From: Blautia coccoides
Lineage (GTDB): Bacteria; Bacillota; Clostridia; Lachnospirales; Lachnospiraceae
Direction: 5' to 3'
Assembly: GCF_034355335.1 (NCBI RefSeq)
Contig: NZ_CP136422.1
Coordinates: 2,359,001 to 2,423,000, forward strand
DNA length: 64,000 nt
The notes under the pieces are model-generated. The model did no database searches, was not told where the DNA came from, and was given only the letters and a program-made list of their open reading frames with translations. Position numbers and translations under genes: made by a program. Each line of letters starts with the position of its first letter. Positions within the stretch are counted from its first letter, which is position 1. Of the stretch, positions 43,397 through 52,813 are shown piece by piece.

Positions 43397-43609
43397 ATGA
43401 CGAGAAACGAAAGAATACATGGATTGGGATACTGCAGGTCATGTCTGAATGAAACCTATGGCCTGAGGCTGAAAAGAGAGGACGTACTTGTATATGAATA
43501 TATTGGACAGTGTATGAAATGCGGGAATACCTGCCATATCGTCCATAGGGTCAAGAAGAACAAAGTCTGGAAGCTTTTAGGCTCCCGTAAGCTGAAAAGT
43601 GAATGCTGA
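43397..43609 (+). CDS. Small zinc-ribbon protein, copy 2
   Basis: About 70 residues, paralogue of the protein at 40118-40327. Cys pairs CRSC and CMKCGNTC, conserved DVLVYEYIGQC and HIVHRVKKNKVWK, and the tail SRKLKSEC. ATG 43397 lies 5 bases from AGGAG; GTG 43391 overlaps it. It is divergent from the XRE gene and probably under its control. Function unknown. Confidence 0.75.
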   Translation: MTRNERIHGLGYCRSCLNETYGLRLKREDVLVYEYIGQCMKCGNTCHIVHRVKKNKVWKLLGSRKLKSEC

Positions 43610-43620
43610 ACCGTATGAAA

Positions 43621-43666
43621 AGAGGGGACATCCGCATGATATTCACGCGGGTATCCCCTCTTTTTG
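43621..43666. terminator. Bidirectional terminator
   Basis: AGAGGGGAxATCCGC pairs with GCGGGTATCCCCTCT, then TTTTT on the plus strand and a similar T-tract on the minus strand. Confidence 0.85.
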
Positions 43667-43680
43667 TGGTACCTCCAAGA

Positions 43681-43941
43681 TCAGAGCCTGGGAGTTTTCT
43701 TTTCTCTGTTTTTCAGATATTCCTTTACGCCCTCCACATCACTGTAGGCAAAATGACGCAGTTCCTTTTCTGTCATCTGTCCCAGTTCATCCAGATCAGA
43801 GCTGCCGGTAACAGGGCAGATGGGAAGAAGTTCTTCAGCGGTTAGGCCGAATTCCTCCATCTGTTGTGGAGATATGTATTGTGTCACCTCTATCTTATTG
43901 CAGGATTTGCAGTGGTACACAGAAAACATTTCATTACTCAT
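43681..43941 (-). CDS. Small hypothetical protein with CxxC
   Basis: 86 residues, acidic. CKSC near residue 11 and a lone Cys at about 42 (PICPVTGSSDLDEL) may bind a metal. No known family recognised. AAGGAG precedes the start. Confidence 0.65.
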   Translation of the reverse strand: MSNEMFSVYHCKSCNKIEVTQYISPQQMEEFGLTAEELLPICPVTGSSDLDELGQMTEKELRHFAYSDVEGVKEYLKNREKKTPRL

Positions 43942-44036
43942 ATCTTTTTCTCCTTTGTCAGAATAACAATATCATAATACAAGAATGAGAAAAAGTACAG
44001 GGGAGACAGAAAAATGGCAGCCGGACAGTTACATTT

Positions 44037-44519
44037 TTACAGCATAAAGAAGATGGAAATTATGGCGAAGGCGGACAAGAGAATATAGAGGGCTGTCCGG
44101 CTGATGCGGCACAAAAGAGCTGGGAGCTTTTTCCTGCACAGGGTGTAGGACAGCAGGTAGGTGATAAAAACGCTGAGAATAAAGATAAGGATATCAGCCC
44201 ACAGATAGCTCTTTTTGGTGAACAGGGTGTATGCATAAAAGAGTGCGGGTATGGACAGCAGTCCTGCGTATAGTCCTATGAGGTTTTTACACAGCAGGTC
44301 CGGACAGCGGTAAGAGAGCAGGCGCTGCTCTGTCAGCATAAAGAGAAGTGCCGGGAAAAACAACAGTTTCAGATGCTCCCATACGCTCTCGTTTACGGGA
44401 CTGAAAAATCCTACCAGGAAAAAATTACCGGACCACCCATAAAAGAAGTGGGACAGGGAACCAAGTATGATGGTGAACAGGATGCCGATTACGGTAAAGA
44501 CTTTAAATGATTGCTGCAT
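44037..44519 (-). CDS. DUF6512 family membrane protein
   Basis: About 160 residues with five predicted membrane helices. The motif LSHFFYGWSGNFFLVGFFSPVNESVWEHLKLLFFP near the start is characteristic of DUF6512. Function unknown. ATG 44519 has GGAGG 7 bases upstream; the upstream extension is not needed. Confidence 0.8.
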   Translation of the reverse strand: MQQSFKVFTVIGILFTIILGSLSHFFYGWSGNFFLVGFFSPVNESVWEHLKLLFFPALLFMLTEQRLLSYRCPDLLCKNLIGLYAGLLSIPALFYAYTLFTKKSYLWADILIFILSVFITYLLSYTLCRKKLPALLCRISRTALYILLSAFAIISIFFML

Positions 44520-44594
44520 AGACAGACCTCCGGGGATTTTACATGCATTATGTTTAAAAATATGCGGGGAATTGAAAAAATATATGTACGACAC

Positions 44595-44623
44595 TTGAAA
44601 AAACAGGTGCAACAGAGGATAAT
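44595..44623 (+). promoter_or_regulatory. proC promoter
   Basis: TTGAAA (44595-44600), 17-bp spacer, GATAAT (44618-44623). Confidence 0.7.
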
Positions 44624-44635
44624 GAGTAGGAAAAG

Positions 44636-44662
44636 GTAACTATAAGGGGACTGAACAGTTAC
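44636..44662. repeat. GTAAC...GTTAC palindrome in the proC leader
   Basis: GTAACT (44636-44641) with AGTTAC (44657-44662); the right arm CTGAACAGTTAC is the core of the dispersed family at 25159, 31633 and 35428. Lies in the 5' leader of proC. Confidence 0.6.
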
Positions 44663-44691
44663 AGGAAAAGGTAAAATGAGGAGGATAACAG

Positions 44692-45486
44692 ATGAAACTT
44701 GGATTTATTGGATGCGGCAATATGGCTTCTGCCATTATAGGCGGCATTTTGGAGAAAGAGATTGCAGGCAGGGAGGATATCACAGCATCCACAAAGTCAG
44801 AGGAATCTGCAGCTAAGATAAAGGAAAAACTGGGGATTGCCTGCGGCACAGACAACAGGAAAACAGCAGAAACATCCGATATTGTATTTCTAGCTGTGAA
44901 GCCGCAGTTTCTGGAAGAGGTGATCGCTGAGATAAAAGATGTGCTTTGCAGCAGCCAGTTGATTATCTCCATTGCAGCGGGCAAGACTATGGACTGGCTG
45001 GAGGAACGCATAGGCAGTGATAAGAAGATCATCCGCACTATGCCGAACACACCTGCCCTGGTAGGTGAAGGGATCACAGGAGTCTGCAAAAATGCTCTGG
45101 TGGAGGAAAGTGAGCTGGAGGATGCCCTGGTGCTGCTCCGCTCCTTCGGAAGAGCAGAGGTGGTGTCAGAACCGATGCTGGATGTAGTGGGGGCTGTCAG
45201 CGGAAGCTCTCCGGCTTTTGTTTTCATGTTCATTGAGGCGATGGCGGACGGTGCCGTGGCTGAAGGGATGCCCAGAAAAAAAGCCTATGAGTTTGCGGCA
45301 CAGGCTGTGCTGGGCAGTGCGAAAATGGTCCTTGAGACAGGCATGCACCCTGGTGAACTCAAGGATATGGTGTGCTCACCGGCAGGAACCACCATCGAAG
45401 GGGTTGGTGTCCTGGAGCGCAAGGGCATGCGGAGCGCTGTGACGGACTGTATCCGCGCATGTGTGAAAAAAACCAGGGAACTGTAG
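44692..45486 (+). CDS. proC: Pyrroline-5-carboxylate reductase
   Basis: 264 residues. It makes proline from pyrroline-5-carboxylate with NAD(P)H. Rossmann motif GFIGCGNMASAIIGG at the start, LAVKPQ, and the C-terminal signature PGELKDMVCSPAGTTIEGVGVLE near residue 220. Complete. proA and proB are not nearby. Confidence 0.94.
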   Translation: MKLGFIGCGNMASAIIGGILEKEIAGREDITASTKSEESAAKIKEKLGIACGTDNRKTAETSDIVFLAVKPQFLEEVIAEIKDVLCSSQLIISIAAGKTMDWLEERIGSDKKIIRTMPNTPALVGEGITGVCKNALVEESELEDALVLLRSFGRAEVVSEPMLDVVGAVSGSSPAFVFMFIEAMADGAVAEGMPRKKAYEFAAQAVLGSAKMVLETGMHPGELKDMVCSPAGTTIEGVGVLERKGMRSAVTDCIRACVKKTREL

Positions 45487-45614
45487 AAAATAGGCAATGT
45501 CTTGACGGGGATTAGCAATATTTCTCATTGCAAGAAATGCAAACTGCTGTTAAAATATAAGAAAAGGCAAAAAAGCGCATGCATGCTGCTTGGCCGAGAC
45601 AGAAGAGGTCGCAT

Positions 45615-45824
45615 ATGGACTATATTTTTGAAATCAGCGTATGGCTGCTGGACAGCGGTAATACATTTCTGCGGTTTTGGGGAAAGCTGCTCTATAAGAT
45701 TCCAAGGGCATATACTAAGAGACTGGAGAAAACAAGAAAAGGGGAAGAAGCACTGGAAGAGGAGATTGAGAAGCGCCGGGAGGATACCTGGCACAAAATC
45801 ATGAAAAGCCTCGGTGAAGAGTGA
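45615..45824 (+). CDS. Small conserved hypothetical protein
   Basis: 69 residues: a hydrophobic-aromatic N-terminus (MDYIFEISVWLLDSGNTFLRFWGKLLY) and a highly charged helical C-terminus (TRKGEEALEEEIEKRREDTW). AGAGGT precedes ATG 45615. May associate with the membrane. Function unknown. Confidence 0.6.
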   Translation: MDYIFEISVWLLDSGNTFLRFWGKLLYKIPRAYTKRLEKTRKGEEALEEEIEKRREDTWHKIMKSLGEE

Positions 45825-45833
45825 TCTTGCAGC

Positions 45834-45862
45834 AGACAGGCCCGCATCACTGCGGCCTGTCT
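45834..45862. terminator. Hairpin between convergent genes
   Basis: AGACAGGCC with GGCCTGTCT, 11-base loop; no long T-tract. Confidence 0.6.
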
Positions 45863-46305
45863 GTTCCTGATGAAAGGGAACTGTTGTGGTATCTGGATGA
45901 AAAAGTGACTTCCTCACCGAACCAGCAGGGCGGTGTGAAAGAATTGGCTGACTCCACATCCGGAAACTCCACTTCTGCCAGGTAAAGCCCCTCATAGGGA
46001 GCCTGAAATACATCAAGTTCAATGGTAAGCCCCCCGTCAAGGGGCAGCAGATATCTGGATTTTGAGAGGACGATGCCGTCCGCCTTTTCTTTCAGATGAC
46101 AATAGGACGCTTTATTCAAGGGGAGATTATACTCCTCCCGCACCATATGTCCTTCCCCTTTATAGGTGAGGATATATGTGTCATCCTGTCTTCGTATGCG
46201 GACAACCGGGTTCGTGTTCAGATAAGCCTGCTCGATCCTGTGGCAGGGATAGTTATCCAGATCTCCGGGCAGTTCTTTAATAAGAAATTTTCTTTCTATT
46301 TCCAT
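45847..46305 (-). CDS. CYTH domain protein
   Basis: About 152 residues. The start MEIERKFLIKELP is the EXEXK signature of CYTH/triphosphate tunnel enzymes, followed by IEQAYLNTNPVVRIRRQDDTYILTYKGEG and LAEVEFPDVESA. Small bacterial members act as triphosphatases or adenylate cyclases; tripolyphosphatase or thiamin-triphosphatase activity is most common. Substrate unknown. ATG 46305 has GGAGGT about 9 bases upstream. Confidence 0.88.
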   Translation of the reverse strand: MEIERKFLIKELPGDLDNYPCHRIEQAYLNTNPVVRIRRQDDTYILTYKGEGHMVREEYNLPLNKASYCHLKEKADGIVLSKSRYLLPLDGGLTIELDVFQAPYEGLYLAEVEFPDVESANSFTPPCWFGEEVTFSSRYHNSSLSSGTDRPQ

Positions 46306-46457
46306 TTCTGCATGACCTCCTTCTTCTATATTAATGTATAACATATATTTTATAAAAAAGAAACGGAAGTTTTAGAATTAACCGTCATTCCTATGGTATA
46401 ATAAGCAGGTATACAGGATTTTATACGTGTTTGATTTTATGACAGGGAGGTACTTAT

Positions 46458-47003
46458 ATGGCAAAAGTTTGTGTGTTTACCGCAGATGGTTTTGAGGAAG
46501 TGGAAGGTCTGACTGTGGTCGATCTTTTGAGAAGAGCCGGGGAAGAGGTGCTCATGGTATCCATTTCCGACAATCTGAGCGTGACCGGTTCCCATGGGAT
46601 TGAGATAAAAGCAGATGTATTTTTTGATGATGTGGACTACAGCACAGTGGATCTGCTGGTTCTGCCCGGAGGTATGCCGGGAACCGTTCATCTGGGAGAG
46701 CATCAGAGGCTTGCAGAGCTGTTGCAGAGCTTTGCCGCATCGGACAGAAAAGTGGCTGCGATCTGCGCAGCGCCCAGTGTCCTGGGCGGCCTTGGAATCT
46801 TAAAGAACAAAAAGGCAGCCTGTTATCCCGGATTTGAGGAGAAGCTGGAGGGCGCCCAGGTCTTTACAGACCCGGTGGTAAAGGATGGGAATATCACTAC
46901 CAGTAGAGGCGTGGGAACCGCCATTTCCTTTGCGCTGGAACTGATTTCCCAGTTGGAGGGAGAGGTGAAGGCCCGTCAGATCAAAAAATCCATTGTTTCA
47001 TAA
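46458..47003 (+). CDS. DJ-1/PfpI family protein
   Basis: 181 residues. DJ-1 fold with nucleophile-elbow Cys103 in AAICAAPSVLG and the conserved Glu in GFEEVEG. Members are proposed glyoxalase III/deglycase or redox chaperones. GGGAGG precedes the start; an extended -10 (TGGTATAAT near 46393-46401) lies upstream. Confidence 0.88.
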   Translation: MAKVCVFTADGFEEVEGLTVVDLLRRAGEEVLMVSISDNLSVTGSHGIEIKADVFFDDVDYSTVDLLVLPGGMPGTVHLGEHQRLAELLQSFAASDRKVAAICAAPSVLGGLGILKNKKAACYPGFEEKLEGAQVFTDPVVKDGNITTSRGVGTAISFALELISQLEGEVKARQIKKSIVS

Positions 47004-47031
47004 AAAAATGCTGGTATTTTTAAACTCCTTG

Positions 47032-47040
47032 TGCTATACT
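47032..47040 (+). promoter_or_regulatory. tig promoter, extended -10
   Basis: TGCTATACT at 47032-47040 is an extended -10 with no good -35. No CIRCE or CtsR-type repeat is visible. Confidence 0.55.
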
Positions 47041-47126
47041 GTGATAATGACTGTAAGTATGATAAAGTGTCCGTTTTGGGCAGGAATGCATGAATACATA
47101 TAGAATTCAAGGAGGAATCATTTAAA

Positions 47127-48437
47127 ATGAGCGTACAGGTAGAAAACTTAGAGAAGAACATGGCGAAGCTTACTATTGAGGCTTCCGCTGAAGATTTTGA
47201 AAAAGCAATACAGGCTGCTTACCAGAAAAACAAAAATAAAGTCAGCATTCCGGGCTTCCGTAAAGGAAAAGCTCCCCTTGCGATGATCGAGAAAATGTAC
47301 GGAGCAGGCATCTTCTATGAAGATGCAGCCAATGCGCTGATCCAGTCTGAGTATCCCAAGGCAGCAGATGAGTGCGGCCTGGATATTGTATCCCAGCCGG
47401 AAATCGACGTGGTACAGATTGAAAAAGGCAAACCTTTCATCTTCACAGCGGAAGTAGCTGTAAAACCTGAAGTGACTCTGGGAGAATACAAAGGTGTAGA
47501 GGTAGAGGTTGCCAAAGCAGAAGTGACAGAAGAAGAAATCGCAGGCGAGCTGAAAAAAGAGCAGGAGAACAACTCCAGAACCATCGACGTGGACGACAGA
47601 GCAGTGGAAAACGGCGATATGATCACTCTTGACTTCGAGGGATTTGTAGACGGAGAGGCATTTGAAGGCGGAAAAGGCACAGATTATCCTCTGACCATTG
47701 GCTCCAACTCTTTCATCCCCGGATTTGAAGAGCAGTTAGTGGGCGCTGTGATCGGTGAGGAAAAAGAAGTCAATGTGACTTTCCCGGAAGATTACCATGC
47801 AAATGATCTGGCTGGCAAAGCTGCCGTATTCAAATGCAGTGTGAAAGCGATCAAAGTAAAAGAGCTTCCTGAGTTGGATGACGAATTCGCAAAAGATGTA
47901 TCTGAGTTTGACACTCTGGAAGAGTACAAAAAAGATATTGCGCAGAAACTGAAAGAGCGCAAAGAAGACGTTGCAAAACGTGAAAAAGAAGACAAAGTAG
48001 TGGATGCTATCATTGAGAATGCCCAGATGGACATTCCGGAAGCAATGGTTCAGAACCAGATCCGTCAGTTAGTGGATGACTTCGTAAGAAGACTGCAGTC
48101 TCAGGGATTATCCATTGACCAGTATTATCAGTTCACCGGTCTTGACAATGCCAAGATCCAGGAGCAGATGAGACCTCAGGCACTGAAGAGGATCCAGAGC
48201 CGTCTGGTACTGGAGAAGGTCGCTGAAGTTGAGAACATCCAGGTTACCGATGAAAAAGTAGACGAAGAAATCGCAAAAATGGCTGAAATGTACAAAATGG
48301 AAGCCGATAAATTAAAAGAATTAATGGGCGACTACGAGAAAGAGCAGATGAAGAAAGATATCGCTGTTCAGGAAGCTGTTACCTTAGTGGCTGACGCTGC
48401 AAAAGTGACAGAAGTAGTGGAAAAGACAGAGGAGTAA
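47127..48437 (+). CDS. tig: Trigger factor
   Basis: 436 residues. Ribosome-bound chaperone with peptidyl-prolyl isomerase activity. The ribosome-docking signature GFRKGKAPLAMIEKMYG (about residue 45) is present, followed by the PPIase domain (MITLDFEGFVDGEAFEGGKGTDYPLTIGSNSFIPGFEEQLVG) and the helical C-terminal domain. It heads the clpP-clpX-lon cluster, a common Firmicute order. AAGGAGG precedes the start. Confidence 0.95.
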   Translation: MSVQVENLEKNMAKLTIEASAEDFEKAIQAAYQKNKNKVSIPGFRKGKAPLAMIEKMYGAGIFYEDAANALIQSEYPKAADECGLDIVSQPEIDVVQIEKGKPFIFTAEVAVKPEVTLGEYKGVEVEVAKAEVTEEEIAGELKKEQENNSRTIDVDDRAVENGDMITLDFEGFVDGEAFEGGKGTDYPLTIGSNSFIPGFEEQLVGAVIGEEKEVNVTFPEDYHANDLAGKAAVFKCSVKAIKVKELPELDDEFAKDVSEFDTLEEYKKDIAQKLKERKEDVAKREKEDKVVDAIIENAQMDIPEAMVQNQIRQLVDDFVRRLQSQGLSIDQYYQFTGLDNAKIQEQMRPQALKRIQSRLVLEKVAEVENIQVTDEKVDEEIAKMAEMYKMEADKLKELMGDYEKEQMKKDIAVQEAVTLVADAAKVTEVVEKTEE

Positions 48438-48488
48438 CGAGCAAAAGGTTCGTTTCTCAGGCCCGTGTGACAGAATAGGAGGAGTTTC

Positions 48489-49070
48489 ATGAGTTTAGTA
48501 CCATACGTCATTGAACAGAACAGCAGAGGAGAGAGGAGTTATGATATCTACTCCAGGCTGTTAAAGGATAGGATTATTTTTCTGGGTGAGGAAGTTAATG
48601 ACACAACAGCCAGTCTGACTGTGGCACAGCTTTTATTCCTGGAATCAGAAGACCCGGGAAAGGATATTCATCTGTATATCAACAGTCCGGGCGGTTCTGT
48701 GACAGCAGGATGGGCTATCTATGATACCATGCATTACATTAAATGTGATGTTTCCACGATCTGCATTGGTATGGCTGCGAGCATGGGTGCATTTCTGCTG
48801 GCAGGCGGAGCAAAAGGAAAAAGATTTGCGCTTCCCAATGCGGAGATCATGATCCATCAGCCGTCTGGCGGCGCAAAAGGACAGGCTACGGAAATTCAGA
48901 TTGTTGCCGACATGATCTTGAAGACAAAGAAGAAACTGAATGAGACTCTGGCCGCCAACACAGGTCAGCCTTTTGAAGTCATTGCCAGAGATACGGAAAG
49001 AGATTATTATATGTCCGCGGAAGAGGCAAAGGCTTATGGTCTGATTGACAGTGTGATCGAGCACAGGTAA
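48489..49070 (+). CDS. clpP: ATP-dependent Clp protease, proteolytic subunit
   Basis: 193 residues, normal length. Catalytic Ser98 in [10 protein letters not shown] and His123 in MIHQPSGG; the acid is expected near residue 172 (RDTERDYYM region). Forms a 14-mer that degrades substrates fed by ClpX, encoded next. GGAGG precedes the start. Confidence 0.96.
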   Translation: MSLVPYVIEQNSRGERSYDIYSRLLKDRIIFLGEEVNDTTASLTVAQLLFLESEDPGKDIHLYINSPGGSVTAGWAIYDTMHYIKCDVSTICIGMAASMGAFLLAGGAKGKRFALPNAEIMIHQPSGGAKGQATEIQIVADMILKTKKKLNETLAANTGQPFEVIARDTERDYYMSAEEAKAYGLIDSVIEHR

Positions 49071-49150
49071 GAACGAATGATAAGACTCCTGCGGTGTTTG
49101 CTGCGGGGGTCTTTCGGCATTAATACGGAAAACAAGAAAGGAATAGAAGA

Positions 49151-50446
49151 ATGGCGATAAAAGGAAACGAGCCCAAGATCCGCTGCTCTTTCTGCGGAAA
49201 GACAGAAGAACAGGTACGGAAACTGATTGCAGGACCCAGCGGTACTTACATCTGTGATGAATGTGTGGAAATCTGCGCAGAGATCATAGATGAGGACAGT
49301 GCAGGGTATACGGAGGACGGCAACGGAGAGATCAATCTGCTGAAACCACAGGAGATCAAGACATTTCTGGATGACTATGTGATCGGACAGGATGAGGCAA
49401 AAAAAGTGCTGTCTGTAGCCGTTTACAATCACTATAAGCGCGTTATGGCCGGAAAAGATTCCGATATTGAACTTCAGAAGAGCAATATCCTTATGCTTGG
49501 CCCAACCGGTTCCGGCAAGACATTGCTGGCGCAGACCCTGGCCAGGCTTTTAAATGTGCCTTTTGCGATTGCAGATGCCACAACTCTGACAGAAGCCGGT
49601 TACGTGGGCGAGGATGTGGAGAATATACTGCTGAAGATCATTCAGGCTGCCGATTATGATATTGACCGTGCACAGTACGGCATTATTTACATTGATGAGA
49701 TTGATAAGATCACAAGGAAATCAGAAAATGCATCCATCACAAGAGATGTATCAGGGGAGGGTGTTCAGCAGGCACTGCTGAAAATCCTGGAAGGCACTGT
49801 TGCCAGTGTTCCGCCTCAGGGAGGAAGAAAGCATCCCCATCAGGAATTCCTGCAGATTGACACCACAAATATCCTCTTTATCTGCGGCGGTGCCTTTGAG
49901 GGACTCAACAAGATAATCGAAAACAGGATGGATACCAAAGCCATTGGATTCAATGCTGTGGTGACAGACAGAAAAGACAGAAATGTGGGAGAGATCCTGA
50001 AAGAGGTAATGCCTCAGGATCTGGTTAAATTCGGTATGATACCGGAGTTTGTGGGCCGTGTTCCCGTAGTGGTATCCTTAGATGCCCTGGATGAGGAAGC
50101 CTTGGTTAAGATTTTAAAAGAGCCGAGAAATTCACTTATCAGACAATATAAGAGACTTTTTGAGATTGACGGCGTGGACCTGGACTTTGATGATGATGCC
50201 CTGATAGCCATTGCCAAAAAGTCTATGGAAAGAAAAACAGGAGCCAGAGGACTGCGCGCTATTATGGAGAATACCATGATGGATCTTATGTACACGGCAC
50301 CTTCGGATGAGACCATCCGCTCCTGCAAGATCACAAAAGAGTTGGTAGAAGGAAAGGGTCAGGCCTTAATTGAACATGGGGAAATGCAGCCGCCTACAAG
50401 GAGAAATAAAGGCGGGCGCAAGAGGGGGACACCGGAAACTGCATAA
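49151..50446 (+). CDS. clpX: Clp protease ATPase subunit ClpX
   Basis: 431 residues. N-terminal zinc-binding domain with [17 protein letters not shown] and CDECVEIC; Walker A GPTGSGKT, Walker [11 protein letters not shown], sensor and pore motifs follow ([24 protein letters not shown] segment reads [16 protein letters not shown]). Complete ClpX; unfolds substrates for ClpP. Confidence 0.96.
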   Translation: MAIKGNEPKIRCSFCGKTEEQVRKLIAGPSGTYICDECVEICAEIIDEDSAGYTEDGNGEINLLKPQEIKTFLDDYVIGQDEAKKVLSVAVYNHYKRVMAGKDSDIELQKSNILMLGPTGSGKTLLAQTLARLLNVPFAIADATTLTEAGYVGEDVENILLKIIQAADYDIDRAQYGIIYIDEIDKITRKSENASITRDVSGEGVQQALLKILEGTVASVPPQGGRKHPHQEFLQIDTTNILFICGGAFEGLNKIIENRMDTKAIGFNAVVTDRKDRNVGEILKEVMPQDLVKFGMIPEFVGRVPVVVSLDALDEEALVKILKEPRNSLIRQYKRLFEIDGVDLDFDDDALIAIAKKSMERKTGARGLRAIMENTMMDLMYTAPSDETIRSCKITKELVEGKGQALIEHGEMQPPTRRNKGGRKRGTPETA

Positions 50447-50475
50447 ATATGCACAGAGATTAAGGAGGCGCGGGA

Positions 50476-52791
50476 ATGAGTGACATAATTTATAATCTGC
50501 CAGCCATCGCCCTTAGAGGTACAACTATCCTTCCTGACATGATCGTCCATTTTGACGTGAGCAGGGAAAAGTCCATACAGGCTATTGAGAAAGCTATGAT
50601 GCAGGACCAGCGGGTACTTCTGATCACCCAGAAAGATCCTGCCGTGGAGGACCCGGCGCAGGAGGATTTATATAAAATCGGAACTGTTGCGGAGATAAAG
50701 CAGCTTGTGAAACTGCCGAAAAATATAGTCCGTGTCCTGGTAGAGGGAATGGAGCGGGCAGAACTCCTCCGTTTTACGGAAAGCGAATACTATCTGAATG
50801 CTGAGGCGGCTACATTTGATGAGGAGGAGCTGAATCATGTGGAAGAGAGTGTGGGGGAAGCCATGCTCCGCGGCATTAAGGAGATATTTGTCAAATACTG
50901 CAGTGTGAATCCCAAGATGAGCAAAGAACTGGCTGGTCAGATCCTGGAGCTTGACGATGTGGGCAAGGTCATTGACCAGATATCCATACATCTGCCTATG
51001 AAATATGAGGACAGACAGAAGGTTTTAGAAGCTGTGACACTGGAAGAACGCTATGAAGCGCTGGGTATCATACTCACCAATGAAATAGAGGTTCTGGAGA
51101 TCGGTGCCGAGCTGCAGAGCAAGGTAAAAGAACGGGTGGATAAGAACCAGAGGGAATATATCCTCAGGGAACAGCTCAAAGTGATCCGGGAAGAACTGGG
51201 GGAAGACGACACCCGCTCTGAGGCGGACCAGTTCCGCGAGGAGGCAAAAAAGCTGAAGGCTTCCCGGGAAGTAAAAGAGAAGATAATAAAAGAAGTGGAG
51301 CGCTTCAAAAACACTGGAGGCAGTCAGGCTGAGTCCAGTGTGATGCGCAGTTATATCGAGACACTTCTCTCTCTGCCCTGGGATAAGATGACCAGGGATA
51401 ATAAGAATCTGAAAGAGGCCAACAAAGTCCTGGAAACAGACCACTACGGACTTGAAAAGGTGAAGGAACGCATCATGGAATTTCTGGCGGTGCGCACACT
51501 CACCAAAAAGGGTGAAAGCCCCATTCTCTGTCTGGTAGGGCCTCCCGGAACAGGCAAGACATCCATTGCCAAGTCCGTGGCGCGGGCGCTTCACAAGGAG
51601 TATGTCCGTATCTGTCTGGGCGGTGTGCGGGATGAGGCTGAGATCCGCGGTCATAGAAGAACTTATATCGGTGCCATGCCGGGCAGGATCGCCAATGGGC
51701 TGATGCAGGCAGGGGTTAAGAACCCGCTGATGCTTCTGGATGAGATCGACAAAGTCAGCAGTGATTATAAAGGCGACACCTCATCTGCACTTTTAGAGGT
51801 TCTGGATTCTGAGCAGAACAACAAGTTCAGGGATCACTATGTGGAGATCCCTCTGGATCTGTCAGAGGTACTGTTTATTGCCACAGCCAATGACCTGCAG
51901 ACCATACCGAGGCCCCTGCTGGACCGTATGGAGATCATTGAGGTGAGCAGCTATACAGAAAATGAAAAGTGGCATATTGGCCGTGAACACCTGGTTCCAA
52001 AGCAGATGAAGATCCATGGTCTGAAAGAAGGACAGCTCATCTTAGAGGATGAAGCCCTGCGGGAGATGATCACCGGTTATACAAAAGAAGCCGGTGTCAG
52101 GGAGCTGGAGCGTAAGATCGGTGAAATATGCCGGAAAACCGCCAGGCGGATCCTGGAGGATAAGCAGGAATCCGTTACTGTGAGCACAGAGAATCTGGAA
52201 GAGTTTCTTGGCAGAGCAAAATTCACCTATCAGAGGAAGAACAATTCGGATGAGATCGGAATCGTCCGCGGACTGGCATGGACCAGTGTGGGCGGTGACA
52301 CTCTTCAGATCGAGGTGAACCTCATGCCCGGCAAAGGCGAGTTCATGCTGACAGGACAGTTAGGGGACGTGATGAAAGAGTCAGCCCAGACAGGCATAAG
52401 CTACATCCGTTCCATTGCGGATAAATATAATATCAAACCGGAATTTTTCCAGGAACATGATCTACATATCCACATTCCTGAGGGAGCTGTCCCAAAAGAC
52501 GGTCCTTCTGCGGGAATCACCATGGCTGCGGCCATGCTCTCCGCAGTGACAGGAACCCCGGTGAAGGCAAATCTTGCCATGACCGGTGAGATCACCCTTC
52601 GGGGCAGAGTTCTGCCCATCGGAGGCCTGAAGGAAAAACTTCTGGCGGCCAAGAGTGCCGGTATTGAAAATGTGCTGGTCCCGGCGGAGAACAGACCGGA
52701 TATTGAGGAAATGGAACAAGAGATCACAGACGGCCTAACGATTACGTTTGTCAGCACCATGGAAGAAGTGCTGGCGCAGGCTTTTGTCTGA
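50476..52791 (+). CDS. lon: ATP-dependent protease Lon
   Basis: 771 residues. LON substrate-binding N-domain (ALRGTTILPDMIVHFDVSREKS), helical middle, AAA+ module with GPPGTGKT and MLLDEIDKV, and the Ser-Lys protease domain with PKDGPSAGITMA. Complete LonA. Ahead of ysxC, as in many Firmicutes. AAGGAGG precedes the start. Confidence 0.96.
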   Translation: MSDIIYNLPAIALRGTTILPDMIVHFDVSREKSIQAIEKAMMQDQRVLLITQKDPAVEDPAQEDLYKIGTVAEIKQLVKLPKNIVRVLVEGMERAELLRFTESEYYLNAEAATFDEEELNHVEESVGEAMLRGIKEIFVKYCSVNPKMSKELAGQILELDDVGKVIDQISIHLPMKYEDRQKVLEAVTLEERYEALGIILTNEIEVLEIGAELQSKVKERVDKNQREYILREQLKVIREELGEDDTRSEADQFREEAKKLKASREVKEKIIKEVERFKNTGGSQAESSVMRSYIETLLSLPWDKMTRDNKNLKEANKVLETDHYGLEKVKERIMEFLAVRTLTKKGESPILCLVGPPGTGKTSIAKSVARALHKEYVRICLGGVRDEAEIRGHRRTYIGAMPGRIANGLMQAGVKNPLMLLDEIDKVSSDYKGDTSSALLEVLDSEQNNKFRDHYVEIPLDLSEVLFIATANDLQTIPRPLLDRMEIIEVSSYTENEKWHIGREHLVPKQMKIHGLKEGQLILEDEALREMITGYTKEAGVRELERKIGEICRKTARRILEDKQESVTVSTENLEEFLGRAKFTYQRKNNSDEIGIVRGLAWTSVGGDTLQIEVNLMPGKGEFMLTGQLGDVMKESAQTGISYIRSIADKYNIKPEFFQEHDLHIHIPEGAVPKDGPSAGITMAAAMLSAVTGTPVKANLAMTGEITLRGRVLPIGGLKEKLLAAKSAGIENVLVPAENRPDIEEMEQEITDGLTITFVSTMEEVLAQAFV

Positions 52792-52813
52792 AACCATATT
52801 CGGAGGATGAAAG

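Noticed and set aside
47004-47126. CIRCE or CtsR heat-shock operator before tig/clpP
   Set aside because: No inverted repeat or heptad repeat of the known types was found in this gap or before clpP.
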